Positions 34,753 through 47,375 of a stretch of 64,000 nucleotides of DNA are shown here, piece after piece. Position 1 is the stretch's first letter, and each line of letters starts with the position of its first letter. Both the position numbers and the translations under genes were made by a program. The notes below the pieces were generated by a model. That model had not been told where the DNA came from. It did not search any database and worked only from the letters and a program-made list of their open reading frames with translations. Origin of the DNA: Saccharothrix obliqua (GTDB lineage Bacteria; Actinomycetota; Actinomycetes; Mycobacteriales; Pseudonocardiaceae); the NCBI RefSeq assembly GCF_019375475.1, contig NZ_JAHXGQ010000009.1:1-64000 (forward strand), written 5' to 3'.

Positions 34753-34800
34753 GAGGGGTGAGGTGTGCCGACGGAGAGCGTCGGCCATCTCGCCCCTTTG
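34753..34800 (+). terminator. Terminator of the tmRNA gene
   Basis: AGGGGTGAG pairs with CTCGCCCCT and, nearer the loop, GCCGAC with GTCGGC; a short T run (TTTG) follows. It begins seven bases after the mature tmRNA end. Confidence 0.7.
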
Positions 34801-34806
34801 TGCTTT

Positions 34807-34851
34807 CCGGGGGTGCAACCCCCGGGCCCCGCCCGGGGGTTGCACCCCCGG
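34807..34851. repeat. 21-bp perfect inverted repeat of G5/C5 blocks
   Basis: The 21 bases at 34807-34827 are exactly complementary to 34831-34851 with a three-base loop. Each arm can also fold alone (GGGGGTGCAACCCCC; GGGGGTTGCACCCCC). The layout resembles the element after tRNA-fMet copy 1. G-rich sequence without gene follows to 34943. Confidence 0.7.
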
Positions 34852-34943
34852 GCGGGGCCCGACCCTGGCTTGCGTTGGTGGGGGGCTGGGGGGACCGGGG
34901 GGCTTGGTTGTGGGGGGCTTGGGTTGGCTGGGGGGCTCTGGGG

Positions 34944-38827
<3,884 letters not shown>

Positions 38828-38879
38828 GGTGGGCAGTCTGCCAACCACCGCCCGGCCGCGGACGTGCGAGGCTGGGAGG

Positions 38880-39689
38880 GTGGTTGACCCGCTGCGCGAC
38901 CCCGACGACCCGGAACTGCTCGACCCGTACCGAGCCCGCGAGCTGGCGGGCCTGGTCGAGGCGGCGCGGCTCGCGGCGGGCGCCGTCCGGTACGGCAAGG
39001 TGGGCGACGTCGGCTGCGCCCGGGTGGTGGTGAACCGGGACAACCCGCTGCCGCAGGGCAACCACGCGTGTGCGCTGGACGGGTCGTCCGCCGAGGTCGC
39101 GGGCACGCTGCTGCGGCTGGAGCAGGCGTTCGCGGACGCGGGGCGCGCGGAGGCCGTCGTGTACGCCTCGCCGACCACGGTCGCCGAGATCGAGGGCATC
39201 GCCGACGACGCCGGCTGGTACGCCGTGGAGGAGGCGCTGGCCGTCGTGCACCGGGGCCGCGTGACGCCGACCGGCGTGCGGCCCGCGGTGGACGCCGACC
39301 TGGCGGGCATGGCCGCGCTGCTCGCCGACGACCTCGGCGCCGAGCCCACCCGGCTCGCGCGGCACCTCGGGCAGCGGCTGGACGACCCGCGCTGCCCGTT
39401 CGTCGTGGTCGACGACGGCGACCGGCTCGCCGGGTTCGCGGCCGGGTTCGCCGAACGCGGCGTCGGGCTGGTGGAGCACGTCGTGGTGCGGCCCGCGCGG
39501 CGGCGGCGCGGCGTCGGCACGGCGCTGGCGCACGGCGTGGTGGCCGCGGTGCGCGGGATGGGCGCGGCGCTGGTGGCCGGGCACGTGCCCGAGGGTGGCG
39601 CGGGGGAGCGGTTCGCGGAGGCGTGCGGGTTCGAGACCGGTTATCCGGTAACCGCCTATGCACGCAGAGTTGACGAACTGCTCGATTGA
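38880..39689 (+). CDS. GNAT family acetyltransferase
   Basis: A 269-residue protein. The N-terminal part (ARVVVNRDNPLPQGNHAC) resembles the half found in two-domain actinobacterial GNAT proteins; the C-terminal GNAT domain has the acetyl-CoA loop RRRRGVGTALAHGVV near residue 205. Substrate unknown. GTG 38880 with GGGAGG close before it. Confidence 0.82.
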   Translation: MVDPLRDPDDPELLDPYRARELAGLVEAARLAAGAVRYGKVGDVGCARVVVNRDNPLPQGNHACALDGSSAEVAGTLLRLEQAFADAGRAEAVVYASPTTVAEIEGIADDAGWYAVEEALAVVHRGRVTPTGVRPAVDADLAGMAALLADDLGAEPTRLARHLGQRLDDPRCPFVVVDDGDRLAGFAAGFAERGVGLVEHVVVRPARRRRGVGTALAHGVVAAVRGMGAALVAGHVPEGGAGERFAEACGFETGYPVTAYARRVDELLD

Positions 39690-39710
39690 GATTTCGCCTC
39701 ACCTTCCGCA

Positions 39711-39728
39711 TATCCTTAGCACAGCTAA
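39711..39728 (+). promoter_or_regulatory. Promoter with palindromic operator for the MFS gene
   Basis: TATCCT (39711-39716) is a plausible -10, with TTGAGA 19 bases upstream. A perfect palindrome TTAGC-ACA-GCTAA (39716-39728) directly overlaps the expected start of transcription, a usual place for a repressor. No regulator gene is adjacent. Confidence 0.5.
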
Positions 39729-39747
39729 CGGAGATCGGAGGGCGCTC

Positions 39748-41055
39748 GTGTCGGGGAACGACATCAGGTCCAAACCCCGGCTGCCCGGCGAGGTGTGGGT
39801 GCTCGTCGTGGCGAGCTTCATCATCGCCATCGGCTTCGGGATCGTCGCACCGGTGCTGCCGGCCTACGCCAAGGGCTTCGACGTCGGCACGTTCGCCGTG
39901 TCCGCCATCGTCAGCGCGTTCGCCCTGGTCAGGCTGCTGTTCGCGCCGGTGAGCGGCCGGTTGGTCAGCCGGTTCGGGGAGACCCGCACCTACATCGCGG
40001 GCATCCTCATCGTCGCCGCGGGCACCGCCGCGTGCGGCTTCGCCACCGCGTACTGGCAGTTGATCGTCTTCCGGTCCTTCGCGGGCGTCGGCTCCACCAT
40101 GTTCACCGTCGCGGCCGTCGGCCTGCTCATCCGCATCACGCCACCGCCCATGCGCGGCCGGGCGTCCGGGTTGTGGGCGACCGGCTTCCTCCTGGGCAAC
40201 ATCGGCGGCCCGATCATCGGCGCGGCCCTCGCCGAGATCTCCATCCGCGTGCCGTTCATCACCTACGCGGTCGCGCTGACCATCGCCGCCCTCGTCGTGT
40301 GGTGGTTCCTGCGCCGCTCCACGCTCGCCGCGCTCGACTCCAGCACCGACCAGGTGTCGCTCACGGTGACCCAGGCGCTCGGCTCGCCCGCCTACCGCGC
40401 GGCTTTGGCGTCCGGCTTCGCCAACGGCTGGGCCGTGTTCGGCGTCCGGATCTCGTTGGTGCCGTTGTTCGTCGTGGAGGCGCTGCACGGCGGACCGGCG
40501 CTCGCCGGTGTCTCGCTGTCCGTGTTCGCCGTGGGCAACGCGGCCGTGCTGATGATCTCCGGCAAGCTGTCCGACACCGTGGGGCGCAAACCACTGGCCA
40601 TGACCGGCCTCGCGGTGTCCGCCGTGGGCACCATCTGGCTCGGGTTCACCACGAGCGTGCCGATGTTCATGGTGGCGTCCCTCGTCGCGGGCGTCGGCGC
40701 GGGACTGCTGAACCCGCCGCAGAACGCCGTGGTCGCCGACGTCATCGGCACGAAGGCCAAGGGCGGCCCGGTGCTCGCGGCGTTCCAGATGGTCACCGAC
40801 CTCGGCGCCATCATCGGCCCGCTGCTCGCCGGCGTGCTGGTGGACCACGTGTCGTACAGCGCGGCGTTCACCCTCACGGGTGTGATCATCGCGGTGGCCC
40901 TCGCGGTGTGGGTGTTCGCGCCCGAGACGCTGCCCCGCGTGCCGTCGACGCACGTGGCGGAGGACGTGGCCAACGAGTCCGGCCGCCTGGACGAAGGTCC
41001 GGAGGTGCCCCTCGGCGAGCGGCTGGCGGGCCGTCCCCGTCAGCCGGACGCGTGA
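39748..41055 (+). CDS. MFS transporter (probable drug or metabolite exporter)
   Basis: A 435-residue protein with about twelve membrane helices. The exporter-type motif A region between helices 2 and 3 is RLVSRFGETRT, and helix 5 has GFLLGNIGGPIIGAAL, typical of drug:H+ antiporters. Substrate unknown. GTG 39748 has GGAGGGC upstream. A palindrome over the promoter suggests inducible expression. Confidence 0.9.
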   Translation: MSGNDIRSKPRLPGEVWVLVVASFIIAIGFGIVAPVLPAYAKGFDVGTFAVSAIVSAFALVRLLFAPVSGRLVSRFGETRTYIAGILIVAAGTAACGFATAYWQLIVFRSFAGVGSTMFTVAAVGLLIRITPPPMRGRASGLWATGFLLGNIGGPIIGAALAEISIRVPFITYAVALTIAALVVWWFLRRSTLAALDSSTDQVSLTVTQALGSPAYRAALASGFANGWAVFGVRISLVPLFVVEALHGGPALAGVSLSVFAVGNAAVLMISGKLSDTVGRKPLAMTGLAVSAVGTIWLGFTTSVPMFMVASLVAGVGAGLLNPPQNAVVADVIGTKAKGGPVLAAFQMVTDLGAIIGPLLAGVLVDHVSYSAAFTLTGVIIAVALAVWVFAPETLPRVPSTHVAEDVANESGRLDEGPEVPLGERLAGRPRQPDA

Positions 41056-41123
41056 CCACTCAGGTTCTGCTCAGCATCTCTCGGTAGCGTGCGGCGACAG
41101 GTGAGCGGGAAGGATGCGACGAC

Positions 41124-41885
41124 GTGGGTGGCGCTGAGCGCAACGCTCGGAAGAAGAAGCAGGAACAGCGCGCGGTGAAGGCCGTGGCCTCGGCGCAACG
41201 GGCCAAGGGCGACCAGACCAAGGTCGTCATCGGCGTCGTGGTCGTGGTCGTGCTGGCGCTCGTCGTGGTCGGCGGCGTGATCTGGTCCAACTCCGGGTCC
41301 CCGAACAACGACGCCCTCACCCCGCCGGACGACATCAAGGGCGTGGCCGCGACGGTCAAGCGCGAGGGCGCCGTCGTCGTCGTGGGCGACGACACCGCGA
41401 AGGCCACGATCGACCTGTACGAGGACTTCCTGTGCCCCGCCTGCGGGCAGTTCAAGAAGCTCTACGGCGAGCAGATGAAGCAGGAGATCGAGAAGGGCGC
41501 GCTGCGCGTCCGGTACCACCCGCTGCCGTTCCTGGTGAAGTATTCCAGCCCCGAGGGTTACTCGAAGGACGCGGCGAACGCCTCCCTGTGCGCCGCCGAC
41601 CAGGACAAGTTCTGGCAGTACCACGAGTCGCTGTTCGCCAAGCAGCCCGAGGAGGGCGGCCCCGGCTACACCAAGCAGCAGCTCGTGCAGCTCGGCACCG
41701 ACCTCGGCATCACCGCGCCCGGGTTCAAGACGTGCGTCGACGGCGACACCCACGTCGCGGAGGCCCAGGCGGAGCTGGACAAGGCACGCGGCACCTCGTT
41801 CTTCAAGGGCACCCCGACCGTCGCCGTCGGCGACCAGAAGATCGATGTCGGCGACCGCGACTGGCTCACCAAGCTGGTGAAGTAG
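41124..41885 (+). CDS. Membrane-anchored DsbA/thioredoxin-fold protein
   Basis: A 253-residue protein. A basic cytoplasmic start (RNARKKKQEQR) is followed by one anchor at about residues 34-55 (VVIGVVVVVVLALVVVGGVI) and an extracytoplasmic thioredoxin-like domain with active site CPAC (Cys104, Cys107) and cis-Pro loop FFKGTPTVAV. Such proteins form or reshuffle disulfides in exported proteins. It converges with the PaaK-like gene with one base between stops. Confidence 0.92.
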   Translation: MGGAERNARKKKQEQRAVKAVASAQRAKGDQTKVVIGVVVVVVLALVVVGGVIWSNSGSPNNDALTPPDDIKGVAATVKREGAVVVVGDDTAKATIDLYEDFLCPACGQFKKLYGEQMKQEIEKGALRVRYHPLPFLVKYSSPEGYSKDAANASLCAADQDKFWQYHESLFAKQPEEGGPGYTKQQLVQLGTDLGITAPGFKTCVDGDTHVAEAQAELDKARGTSFFKGTPTVAVGDQKIDVGDRDWLTKLVK

Positions 41886-41886
41886 C

Positions 41887-43179
41887 TCAGGACAACCCCG
41901 GCGCCGGCGGCGGTCCGCCGTCCCAGCGGACCAGCCGCCGCGCCTTGCCGGTCTCCGCGCGCGGCACCGCGCCCGGCGGCGCGACCACCACCCGGCACGT
42001 GATGCCGAGCCGTTCCCGCAACGCCACCACGAGGTCCGCGTGCAGGCGCTCGTCGTCCGGGCCCTCCACCACCACCCACAGCTCCGGCCGTGCGCGGCGG
42101 TCCTCCACCACCAGGTAGTGCGGCCCCACCCGCGGGTCGGCGAGCACCACGCTCTCGACCTCCGACGGGAACACGTTCACGCCGCGCACCACCAGCATGT
42201 CGTCCCGACGGCCCAGCACCTTGCTCATGCGCCGCAACGTCCGCGGGCTGTCCGGCACCGGACCCGCCAGTGCGGCGACGTCGCCGGTCCGGTAACGCAG
42301 CAACGGCATCCCGGTCTTCGTCAGCGTCGTGAACACCAGCTCGCCCGGCGTGCCGTCCGGCACCGGCCGGCCGTCCGGGTCCACCGCCTCCACCAGGAAG
42401 TGGTCCTCCGCGACGTTCAACATGCCCGCGGAGTCGAGCGATTCGCACGCCACGCCCGGCCCGATCACCTCGGACAGCCCGTAGACGTCCAACGCGCGCA
42501 GCCCGAGCAGCCCCTGGATCTGCTCCCGCATCCCGTCCGTCCACGGTTCCGCCCCGAACACGCCCACCCGGAACGACGGTTCCACCCCGGCGCTCCGCAA
42601 CGCCTCCCCGAGGTGCACCGCGTACGACGGCGTGCAGCACAGGACGTCCGGGCGCAGGTCGGCGATCAACCGCACCTGCCGCTCCGTCATGCCGCCCGAG
42701 ACGGGCAACACGGTGGCCCCCAACCGCATCCCGCCGTGATGCACCCCCATGCCGCCCGTGAACAGCCCGTAGCCGTAGGCGTTGTGGATGAGGCTCTTGG
42801 CAGACACACCGGCCCCACCGAGGGCACGAGCCATCACCGAGGCCCACACGTCCACGTCGTGCGCGGTGTAGGAGATGAGCGTGGGCCGCCCACCCGTACC
42901 CGACGACCCATGAACACACACAATCCGCTCATCAACCAGAAACCCGTCCGGGTAGTGCTCCCACAGGTCCTGCTTCGTAACGAACGGCAACCGCCACAGG
43001 TCGCCCAACGACACATCCCGGGCGTCCCGAACCCCAACCTCCCGCAACCGCCGCGCCTGCACCCCCTCGGCCCCCAGGAGCCGCCCCACCATCCCCCGCA
43101 ACCGCCGCTCCTGAACCCGGCGCCGAACCTCCGGTCGCACACCCTCAGCGTCCGGCTCCACCAACGACGAGACACCCAT
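41887..43179 (-). CDS. Phenylacetate-CoA ligase-like adenylate-forming enzyme
   Basis: A 430-residue ANL enzyme of PaaK type. The P-loop is HGSSGTGGRPT, the A5-like motif YGLSEVIGPGVA, then RYRTGDVA, RRDDMLVVRGVNVFPSE and the C-terminal domain. It would activate an aryl acid with ATP and CoA. No other phenylacetate genes are near, so the true acid is open. ATG 43179 is chosen over a longer frame with no homology. Confidence 0.85.
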   Translation of the reverse strand: MGVSSLVEPDAEGVRPEVRRRVQERRLRGMVGRLLGAEGVQARRLREVGVRDARDVSLGDLWRLPFVTKQDLWEHYPDGFLVDERIVCVHGSSGTGGRPTLISYTAHDVDVWASVMARALGGAGVSAKSLIHNAYGYGLFTGGMGVHHGGMRLGATVLPVSGGMTERQVRLIADLRPDVLCCTPSYAVHLGEALRSAGVEPSFRVGVFGAEPWTDGMREQIQGLLGLRALDVYGLSEVIGPGVACESLDSAGMLNVAEDHFLVEAVDPDGRPVPDGTPGELVFTTLTKTGMPLLRYRTGDVAALAGPVPDSPRTLRRMSKVLGRRDDMLVVRGVNVFPSEVESVVLADPRVGPHYLVVEDRRARPELWVVVEGPDDERLHADLVVALRERLGITCRVVVAPPGAVPRAETGKARRLVRWDGGPPPAPGLS

Positions 43180-43298
43180 GCACCCCGTCCTAGCAGCCCG
43201 AACGTGCGACCGGTACCCCCGATTTCCATCTGCGTGGTGGCATGTTGTACGGTATTGCCACACGACAACGGCGGGGACGCCGGGAAACGTGCAGGCAC

Positions 43299-43374
43299 GG
43301 GGCTGTGGCGCAGCTGGTAGCGCATCACACTGGCAGTGTGAGGGTCAGGGGTTCGAGTCCCCTCAGCTCCACCA
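43299..43374 (+). tRNA. tRNA-Ala (GGC)
   Basis: 76 bases with encoded CCA. The seven-base anticodon loop CTGGCAG sits on a TCACA/TGTGA stem, giving GGC. The acceptor stem GGGGCTG pairs with CAGCTCC. Prophage remnants begin directly after it, so it may have been the integration site. Confidence 0.95.
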
Positions 43375-43397
43375 AACGATTATTAGCACGAACACCT

Positions 43398-44018
43398 CTA
43401 GGGGCGGATTCCGGTAAAAGCCGGGTTCCGCCCCTTTGGCTTGTGTGGGATTACCGGTGTCATGCGGCCGGGGCCGGTGATCTTGATCTTGACGACGAAG
43501 GTCTCCACCAGCGCCTTGCGTTGGTTGGGATTGCCCGCGTTCAGTACCTCGGTGATGTGCTGCTGGACTTCGTTGAGGCTGGCCGCGTCGGGCATGACGG
43601 GCTCGCTCTCCAGCTCTTCGGCGAGTTCAGCTTCCCGTTCGCGCAGTGAGCGTTGCGTGTTGCGGTGGCCGCGTTCGTGGAGGGTGTGGGAGATGGTCTT
43701 GGACCTGAGCCGGTCCTTGGTGTAGAGGCCGAAGATGAGCCGGACGAGGATCGCCTCGGCCTCGTTGATCACGAGCTTGTCGGTCTGGGGGTCGACGTCG
43801 TAGCCGGGTGGCGGCGGGCCTCCCTTCCACTTGCCCTGTTCGGCTCTGCGTTCCATGTCCGAGGTGACCCGGCCCACGATCAGGTGCCGCTCGAACTGGG
43901 CGAACATGGCCAGCATCCGGCCGATCGGGGTGGAGGTGTCGAAGGGCTCGGTCGCGGACCGGAAGGCCACGCCGCACTCTTCCAGCTCTTCGAGCAGGGT
44001 CACGGTGTCGCGCAGGTT
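43398..44018 (-). pseudogene. Serine recombinase (phage integrase) remnant
   Basis: About 207 codons of a large serine recombinase without its N-terminus: the catalytic serine region is gone. What remains starts at NLRDTVTLLEELEECGVAF, continues through FAQFERHLIVGRV (end of the resolvase domain) and the Recombinase domain (GGPPPPGYDVD), then jumps near 43660 from ERGHRNT to QRSLREREAELAEELE, losing the DNA-binding and zinc part, to the C-terminal end. It is fused in frame with the portal fragment upstream. Not functional as an integrase. Confidence 0.85.
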
Positions 44019-44631
44019 CAGGACACCCGCGACCGCCTCCCACGGCGTGAGCGTGTTCCCCTGCGCGTCAACGAAATCTTCCTTGTCGAACCCAAGGGCG
44101 TAGCGGCGCGGCATCGCGTGGTACTCGCCGCTGATCATCATGTCCGTGGCGACCTTGCAGGCGGCGTCGGACAGCGGCAGCACCGCGGCCAACTCCGAGC
44201 GCCCCAGCCGGGGCGGCGCGGTGCGACGGCGACGGGTGCGCGGGCGGTTGACGATGGGCACCACGGGAACGTGGCCCATGCCGTGTTCGTCGCGCCGCTC
44301 CTCGAGCCTGCTCGGACAGCAGGTCCAGGCGGTTGGCCTGCCAGATGTGCCACAGCTCCGCGTCGGTCGCCTGCTCCCCACCCGACTTGAACCCGGTGAC
44401 GTCCAAGCGCTCGTCGAGCGCGTCCACGATCAACTGCGGCCAGTTGATCACGACCTGGCGCACGCGGCCGTCCAGGCGGCGGATCAGTTCCGGGTGCATG
44501 TACTACGAGGGCTGTTCGCCCTCGTAGTAGGCGTCGTATAGCTCCAGCTCGGGCAGCAGCGCGTTGTGCAGCCGCGCCAACCGCGACACCCACTGGACCG
44601 GGGACAGTGTGAACCTCGTGGAGATCGTCAA
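44019..44631 (-). pseudogene. Phage portal protein remnant
   Basis: Reading from TTG 44631 (overlapping the terminase stop, TTGA): WVSRLARLHNALLPELELYDAYYEGEQPS, then a TAG, then MHPELIRRLDGRVRQVVINWPQ and ELWHIWQANRLDLLSEQA, which is the N-terminal region of SPP1-type portal proteins. Near 44300-44312 the frame changes and text is missing, continuing as EERRDEHGMGHVPVVPIVNRPR and SDAACKVATDMMISGEYHAM. The C-terminal half is replaced by the recombinase remnant. So one stop, one deletion/frameshift and one fusion. Confidence 0.8.
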
Positions 44632-46042
44632 CCCATCACCACCATCCGCCCCGACTTCCGCGGCTTCGAGCCGCGCAGTTTCCAGCCGCCGACCGCCATC
44701 GCGGCCGTGGGGACCGCGTCGATGCGTCGGCCGGTCTTGCCGCGCTCGGGCTTGTCCGGGCGGATCAGGTCGGGTTCACCGGGTGGGTGTCGGACCTCCA
44801 CCGCGTCGAAGCACCACTCGGCGACGGGGTTGCCGTGGTGGGACCAGCTGCGCGAGCGGGTCAGGGCCATCAGTTTGTTCATGCCGTGGGTCATGCCCTC
44901 GTAGGTCTGTGCCACCGGGAACATCGGCACGCCGGTCCGCCGTTCGAGGCGTTGGCGGACGGGTTCGCCGGATCACTCGTCGTAGGAGATATCGGCGACG
45001 CGCAGCAGGCCGGTGTCGGCGGTGATGTCGTCTTCCACCCGGTCGTAGTCGATGACCTCTCCGTCGGTGACGGTGAGCCAGCCCTGTTCGGCCCATCGGC
45101 TGCCCTTGCCGTCGGTGCGTTCGTCCAGGAACTCCACGGCCGACTCCGGGAGCCAGAACCGCCACAGCACGGAGGCGTGGCCGTCGATGCCGTCCGGGAC
45201 GACCAAGCACCACGCGGTCAGGTCCACCTTGGATGCGAGGTCGAGGCCGCCCCAGGCCGGGCGCCGGGCGAAGGCTTCCCGCAGCTGGGCGGGCTCGTCG
45301 TGCTCGGTCTTGGCGAAGCTGGTCGGGTCGTTGCCCGCGGTGGTGGCCGCGATCAACAGCGGCTCAAGCCGGGTGCCCATGCCAGTCCGCATGGCGGTCC
45401 AGAAATCGCCGTTGGGCTGGGTCAGGACCTCATCGAAGATCACGGCGGACGGGTTGGAACCCGGGTTGCCCAGCGCGTCGGCCGGGACGACCGCGTACAC
45501 CGAGTTGGTCTTGCGGTCCACGATCCGCGCGGAGTGCTCGATGACCCGCAGTCGCCGCGATAGCACCGGGGACAGCGCGACCATGCGGGCGGCGACGTTG
45601 AAGACCAGGCGGGCCTGGTCGGTGTCGCGGGCGCAGCCGTAGATCTCGGCGGACTCGACGCCGTCGCCCACGAGCATGTGGAGCACCGCGAACGCCAGCA
45701 GCGGACCTCGCCGAACAAGGGCTTGACGATGTCCTCGCGCTGCCAGTTGGCGAGGATGAACGGCCGCCTGGCCCAGCGGTCTTTGGTGTGGACGCAGATT
45801 TCCTGCGCGAAGGCCACCGCGTGATCCGCGCGTGGCACGCACAGGTGCTCGCCGCGCTTGCGGCAGGTGCGGCCGTCGAACTGATGCCCGCACACCGGCA
45901 ACCGCGCCCCGCGATTGGGTGTCGTGGTGGTTGTTCGGGGCGTAGCGGTGCCGGTGCGCGAGCGGGTCTGGGTGCGCTTGGGGTTGGCGCGGGGCTTAGC
46001 CGAGGAGGCGGTCCGGGCCGTTGTGGTTCTGGTCGAGGCCAC
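44628..46042 (-). pseudogene. Phage terminase large subunit, broken
   Basis: N-terminal part from GTG 46042: RLPVCGHQFDGRTCRKRGEH and KDRWARRPFILANWQRED up to LFGEV. Near 45705 the frame shifts and the Walker A region is missing; the text resumes LLAFAVLHMLVGDGVESAEI through IFDEVLTQPNGDFW (Walker B region). A TGA at 44973-44975 interrupts SYDE and SGEPVRQRLE, most simply a Trp TGG changed to TGA, and the frame continues open to 44628. Packaging ATPase function must be lost. Confidence 0.85.
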
Positions 46043-46460
46043 CGCCCACCTCGGCCTTGACCGCCCGGCGATCGGACGGGGTCATGCCGAAGCGTGCGGC
46101 GAACTGGAGGAAGGGGCGCTCGGCCTCGGACTGGATCGCCAGTACCGGGTTCTTCACCAGCCCGCCCGATCCCTGCACGAGCAGGGCCGAGCTGTTGAGC
46201 AGGGTGGTGGCCTCGCGGTAGCGGGCCGGCGCTTGGCACAGGATGGCGAAGGCGTCGGCGTCCCGGACGGTCAGCACCTTGCGGGCGACCAGTCCGGGTG
46301 CGAGCCGGTCCCGGATCGCGCGGGCCGGGTCGGACAGCCGGTCCGGCGGTTCGACCTCGGCATCGGGTGGGACCGGCTCGCGGGTGTTGATCCGGTCGGG
46401 GCGGTCACCGTGCGGCACGCGCAGCGACGTGGGCTTGGGTGCGGGTCCACGCTTGCCCAC
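45996..46460 (-). CDS. Phage terminase small subunit, P27 family
   Basis: A 154-residue protein that looks intact: MGKRGPAPKPTSLRVPHGD at the start, KVLTVRDADAFAILCQAPAR and GLVKNPVLAIQSEAERPF, all family-typical. It recognises phage DNA for packaging; with the large subunit broken it has no known role here. GTG 46460 has GGGGGTGG upstream. It overlaps the large-subunit remnant start. Confidence 0.82.
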   Translation of the reverse strand: MGKRGPAPKPTSLRVPHGDRPDRINTREPVPPDAEVEPPDRLSDPARAIRDRLAPGLVARKVLTVRDADAFAILCQAPARYREATTLLNSSALLVQGSGGLVKNPVLAIQSEAERPFLQFAARFGMTPSDRRAVKAEVGGGLDQNHNGPDRLLG

Positions 46461-46574
46461 TGACCACCCCCGTTTCGTGGCAGTCGGCGAGCTGATCGGA
46501 GGGCTCGAACCCGTGCAGGCGGGGGATGCGCTCGCCCTGGCAGCCGCGAAAGTCATTCGTATTAAGGTGTGCCG

Positions 46575-47084
46575 GTGTCCATGACGATCACGGTGCCTTA
46601 CGACGAGCGCCTGTTCGAGCGCACGACCCGGTTCCTGCTCCGTCCGCAGCTCAACCGGCTCTACGTGCTGGGCGCGGTGCTCGTCGCGCTTGGCGTCGCC
46701 ATGCTGACCCTGACGACGATCGACAAGGTGGTGGGGATCGTCTGTGTGATCCTCGGCCCCCTGCTGGTGTTCCGCATCGGGCGGGTCACGGCCGCCCAGG
46801 CGCTGGAGGCGCAGTGGTCCGCCACTCGGGCCGCGTTCAACCTGGTGATCGACGACCAGTGGGTGAGCATCGCGTACCCGCTGGCCCAGATGCGGTACCA
46901 CTGGGAGACGCTGGCGCGGGTCGTGGAGAAGCCCGACGTCTGGTACCTGATGTTCACCAAGTCGCAGGCCGTCCCGCTGCCCAAGAACCTCATGACCCCG
47001 GAGCAGCAGGCCGAGTTCGCCGCCCTCGCCGCCGCGCGGACGTCGGTGGTCCCGCTACGGCGTGCGTCGGCCCAGCGCGCGTGA
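46575..47084 (+). CDS. YcxB-like small membrane protein
   Basis: A 169-residue protein with two membrane helices at about residues 27-65 (LYVLGAVLVALGVAML; VVGIVCVILGPLLVF) and a C-terminal YcxB-type domain (YHWETLARVVEKPDVWYLMF). Function unknown. GTG 46575 lies six bases after TAAGGT (46563-46568), matching the leaderless pattern of this genome; GTG 46569 and ATG 46581 are alternatives. It stands on the plus strand after the prophage remnant and its end overlaps the IclR remnant by 30 bases. Confidence 0.75.
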   Translation: MSMTITVPYDERLFERTTRFLLRPQLNRLYVLGAVLVALGVAMLTLTTIDKVVGIVCVILGPLLVFRIGRVTAAQALEAQWSATRAAFNLVIDDQWVSIAYPLAQMRYHWETLARVVEKPDVWYLMFTKSQAVPLPKNLMTPEQQAEFAALAAARTSVVPLRRASAQRA

Positions 47085-47345
47085 AATAGCCCGGCCACCG
47101 GCCCGCACGGCGGGCGGCACGGTGTCGGTGCGGGTCTCGATCGGCACCACCACGGAGACGGCGGCCACCACGTCGCCGTTCGGGCCGTGCACCGGGGCGG
47201 CCATCGAGTAGGTGATCGTCTCGATCTGCCGGTCCGAGATGGCGTAGCCGTCCCGCCGGACGGTCGCCAACGCGGTCCGGAGCGCCTTCGGCGTGGTGAT
47301 GGTGTGCCGGGTGAACCGCTTCATCGGGGCCTTCAAAGCCCGTTC
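47055..47345 (-). pseudogene. IclR family regulator, C-terminal remnant
   Basis: About 95 codons: FTRHTITTPKALRTALATVR, RRDGYAISDRQIE, SMAAPVHGPNGDVVAAVSV. This is the end of the IclR effector domain. The HTH and most of the effector domain are missing; upstream sequence changes into an RHS fragment. A deletion junction is inferred near 47345-47380. Confidence 0.75.
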
Positions 47346-47375
47346 CGACGACGAGGGTCGCGCCACCACGACCAT

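Noticed and set aside
39716..39728. IdeR/DtxR iron box before the MFS gene
   Set aside because: TTAG and CTAA halves are present but the spacing and flanking bases do not fit the 19-base consensus.
41887..43179. A phenylacetate catabolic cluster
   Set aside because: Only one PaaK-like ligase is present; no ring epoxidase or hydratase genes are near, so no pathway can be claimed.
43340..43374. att core duplicated from the 3' end of tRNA-Ala
   Set aside because: I looked for a second copy of the tRNA 3' end through the accessory region and did not find one; the integration site role stays unproven.
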